Assembly: GCA_946481625.1 (NCBI GenBank)
Contig: CAMLOZ010000138.1
Coordinates: 1 to 7,868 of the forward strand
Origin: an uncultured Haloferula sp.
Lineage (GTDB): Bacteria; Verrucomicrobiota; Verrucomicrobiae; Verrucomicrobiales; Akkermansiaceae
Direction: 5' to 3'
Length of the DNA: 7,868 bases
Shown here: positions 7,101 to 7,868 of the stretch, in pieces
How the letters are laid out: the number at the start of each line of letters is the position of its first letter
Numbering within the stretch: the stretch's first letter is position 1
Program-made: the position numbers and the translations under genes
The notes under the pieces: model-generated
What the model saw: only the letters and a program-made list of their open reading frames with translations
The model's database searches: none
Told to the model about the DNA's origin: nothing

Positions 7101-7868
7101 GCGCCTGACCACGCCGCTCGCCTTCCAGAATCTCCTCTGCGGGATCGTTAACGATGATCTCGGCATCGATGGTGCGGCGGTGATCAAGCCGGGGCTGCCC
7201 GGCCGATCGGTGCTGCTCGAGCGCATGAACACGATCGCCGGCCATCGCATGCCGCCGATCGGCCGCGGACGGATCGATCAGGAAGCCGTGGTTCGTCTGG
7301 GGAACTGGATCTCCGGCATGGAAGTCGATTCTTGCACCGGCCCGCAGGGCAGCCTGACCGCGCTGGAGACCGAGGTGACGGGCAACGGCAACCTGCCCGC
7401 GAACGCGGTGGTGGGCGACACCTGGCAGTCGAACATGGTCATCAACAAGACCGACACCTTCACCAATACGACCGGTGCCCCGCTCGACATAACCTTCGAC
7501 CGCTTCCTGTTCCACGCCACCAATGCCAGCGGCACTCCGCTGACTCCTTTCGTCGTGCGGGTGAATGGCGGCACCAACGACTTCACCGTCCGCGCCATCG
7601 GCGACACCGTCACCACGCATCCGACCGGACCGAACGACCTGCCCTTCGCCGCCACGCCGGTGACGATCACCCTTGCCGCCGGGGAAACCATCGCCATGGG
7701 ATTCCTGGATGCCTATCCCAACGGTTCCGGTGCCGGGGGCGTGGGCGACATTTCGTTCGACACCGTCGCGCCCACCGACTCGATCCACTATTCCGGGACG
7801 TCGGGCGTCAATGGATCCTTCAGTGTGACCGTGGGTTCGCCGCCGGACTTCGGCTCGTCGGTCAACAC
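4102..7868 (+). CDS. ThuA domain / PQQ-dependent sugar dehydrogenase / dihaem cytochrome c fusion protein (3' end outside window)
   Basis: The frame stays open for 1255 codons and runs off the right edge. Residues 1-29 hold two arginines then a Leu/Val-rich core, an export signal with no clear cleavage site. Residues about 38-288 are a ThuA-like domain (glutamine-amidotransferase-like fold): His50-x-Trp52, the HGGGGFYAFHEAN loop at 124-136, and GHVW near 258. Residues about 340-753 are a glucose/sorbosone dehydrogenase six-bladed propeller that should use PQQ; GHDGGGMVFGPDG places His485 at the catalytic-base position of soluble glucose dehydrogenase, and GLRQPHR supplies Arg586. Residues about 757-1076 resemble the HNE_0200/SO_2930 family (TIGR03806 type) with haem c motifs CNTCH (904-908) and CAHCH (985-989); Met1050 in HRMPP is a likely axial ligand. 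Residues 1077-1255 are beta-rich, Thr/Asn/Gly-rich and unrecognised. The whole would oxidise a sugar in the periplasm and pass electrons from PQQH2 to its own haems. Sugar unknown. No Shine-Dalgarno sequence precedes ATG 4102; ATG 4147 is a weaker alternative because it removes the two arginines. Confidence 0.88.
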   Translation, partial: MSGISQTILRRAALVMPLLLLVFALVSLGDDGNEGEEKIKVLIVEGVTNHAWEKRLNIVRAILAKDGSFEVDVTVTPTAAGDPAWETWRPKFSDYDVVISGYNNLGGKPAWPQEVKDSFAAYVHGGGGFYAFHEANNSFAEWPQYNQIIGLGWRDKSFGKAITVNADGSLNEIPAGSGENTGHGARQDVPVIKRGDHPIHAGLPATWMVADIEVYRYARGPAENLTVLSYAADRDGTRFPIDWTVEYGAGRTYASSYGHVWGDVAEPPGARCAAFQTVFVRALKWLAKRDPGTAVPADFPTPTATSLRPYEEGVSGLDSLPAVNPFNNGILPTKPTPVNSVAVEQAFANLSWDSPIQISPFPGSTDLLVAETDGRLFRLADDDATATRSQVLDIRDRAWYYNWSSGDNGTKHGGMQTFALHPRFGAGEGKDFIYVFYLHNENDAATAGSPYFDRLSRFTWDAGTASFDPASELILINQYDTSKGHDGGGMVFGPDGFLYIAFGDEGTQGTGANNYTQKLDGRVRSGVWRIDVDQQGGSVSHPIVRQPFNASPTDGSYTQGYYIPNSNPWVNPDGSVLEEYYAIGLRQPHRMTHDPATGFWIGDVGHETREEIDVLDVPGLNFQWNYKEGNSAGFRAAPSPLTGTERTPVFDYSHSGADSLGNCVIGGYVYRGSAIPFLQGKYIFGDNGSQGIYALDYNPATRTANSVTRIGQARAGNIWTGISSFGRNAAGELFVTQMGAGQAGNGRIFRILPDTGAIQNSIFPATLSATGLFSDVPTLTAVPSLIPYEVNMPLWSDGTEKHRWLMIPGDGSPGTAAERITYSESGRWNLPVGSVLVKNFALPDGGAKLETRVLVRGSDGEWGGVTYRWRNDGSDADLLEEGANETLNIGGESVNYLFPGRAQCNTCHSTIAGGVLGLTTRQFNRNILYPATGRRAHQIETLSKLGLIETKLSEISLRDVLTSADREDPGVSDENFVRSYLDSNCAHCHLPGGNRANFDARLTTPLAFQNLLCGIVNDDLGIDGAAVIKPGLPGRSVLLERMNTIAGHRMPPIGRGRIDQEAVVRLGNWISGMEVDSCTGPQGSLTALETEVTGNGNLPANAVVGDTWQSNMVINKTDTFTNTTGAPLDITFDRFLFHATNASGTPLTPFVVRVNGGTNDFTVRAIGDTVTTHPTGPNDLPFAATPVTITLAAGETIAMGFLDAYPNGSGAGGVGDISFDTVAPTDSIHYSGTSGVNGSFSVTVGSPPDFGSSVN

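Noticed and set aside
6403..7788. 461-residue open frame on the minus strand
   Set aside because: It is antisense to the haem domain, whose two CxxCH motifs fix the true strand and frame. Its composition is that of a shadow frame.
4102..7868. Possible frameshift splitting the fusion protein into separate ThuA, dehydrogenase and cytochrome genes
   Set aside because: I read the frame codon by codon from 4102 to the right edge. No stop interrupts it, and all domain motifs lie in the same frame.
1..7868. Mobile element, CRISPR array, tRNA or defence system
   Set aside because: No transposase or integrase motifs, terminal inverted repeats, spaced repeats or tRNA-like cloverleaf were seen on either strand.

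Overview
The window is GC-rich and densely coding. It looks like a chromosome segment of a Verrucomicrobiota-type bacterium (Luteolibacter/Haloferula-like), although no marker gene is present to prove that. The inference rests on very large secreted multidomain enzymes, a ThuA + PQQ sugar dehydrogenase + c-type cytochrome fusion of the kind common in the PVC group, a short-repeat protein with Trp-Ala/Asp-Pro motifs, and start codons without Shine-Dalgarno sequences. There is no sign of a mobile element, CRISPR array, rRNA or tRNA.

Layout. Positions 1-239 (minus strand) hold the edge of a reading frame that resembles the middle of an IgGFc-binding-type adhesion domain. Its N-terminal half is missing, so it may be a gene remnant. 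Next, on the plus strand, come three genes. (1) 246-1007 encodes an exported or membrane-anchored protein made of six regular 32-33-residue repeats. (2) 1106-3967 encodes a secreted 953-residue polysaccharide lyase of the alginate-lyase superfamily, followed by four accessory modules: a DUF1349-like beta-sandwich, a fibronectin type III domain, an F5/8-type C (discoidin/CBM32-like) domain and a ricin-type beta-trefoil. It ends at a strong stem-loop terminator at 3987-4026. (3) 4102 to beyond the right edge encodes a giant exported protein that joins a ThuA-like domain, a PQQ-dependent glucose/sorbosone dehydrogenase beta-propeller, a domain with two CxxCH haem-binding motifs and an unidentified C-terminal beta-rich region.

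Working together. The lyase would bind and cut an acidic polysaccharide (alginate, glucuronan or similar) outside the cytoplasm. The third gene would oxidise a sugar in the periplasm and pass the electrons to its own haems. A shared saccharide-use pathway is plausible but is only inferred from adjacency, because a terminator separates the two genes and their transcription is probably independent.

The long reading frames on the opposite strand (269-2482, 4024-6063, 6403-7788) are GC-driven shadows of the plus-strand genes.
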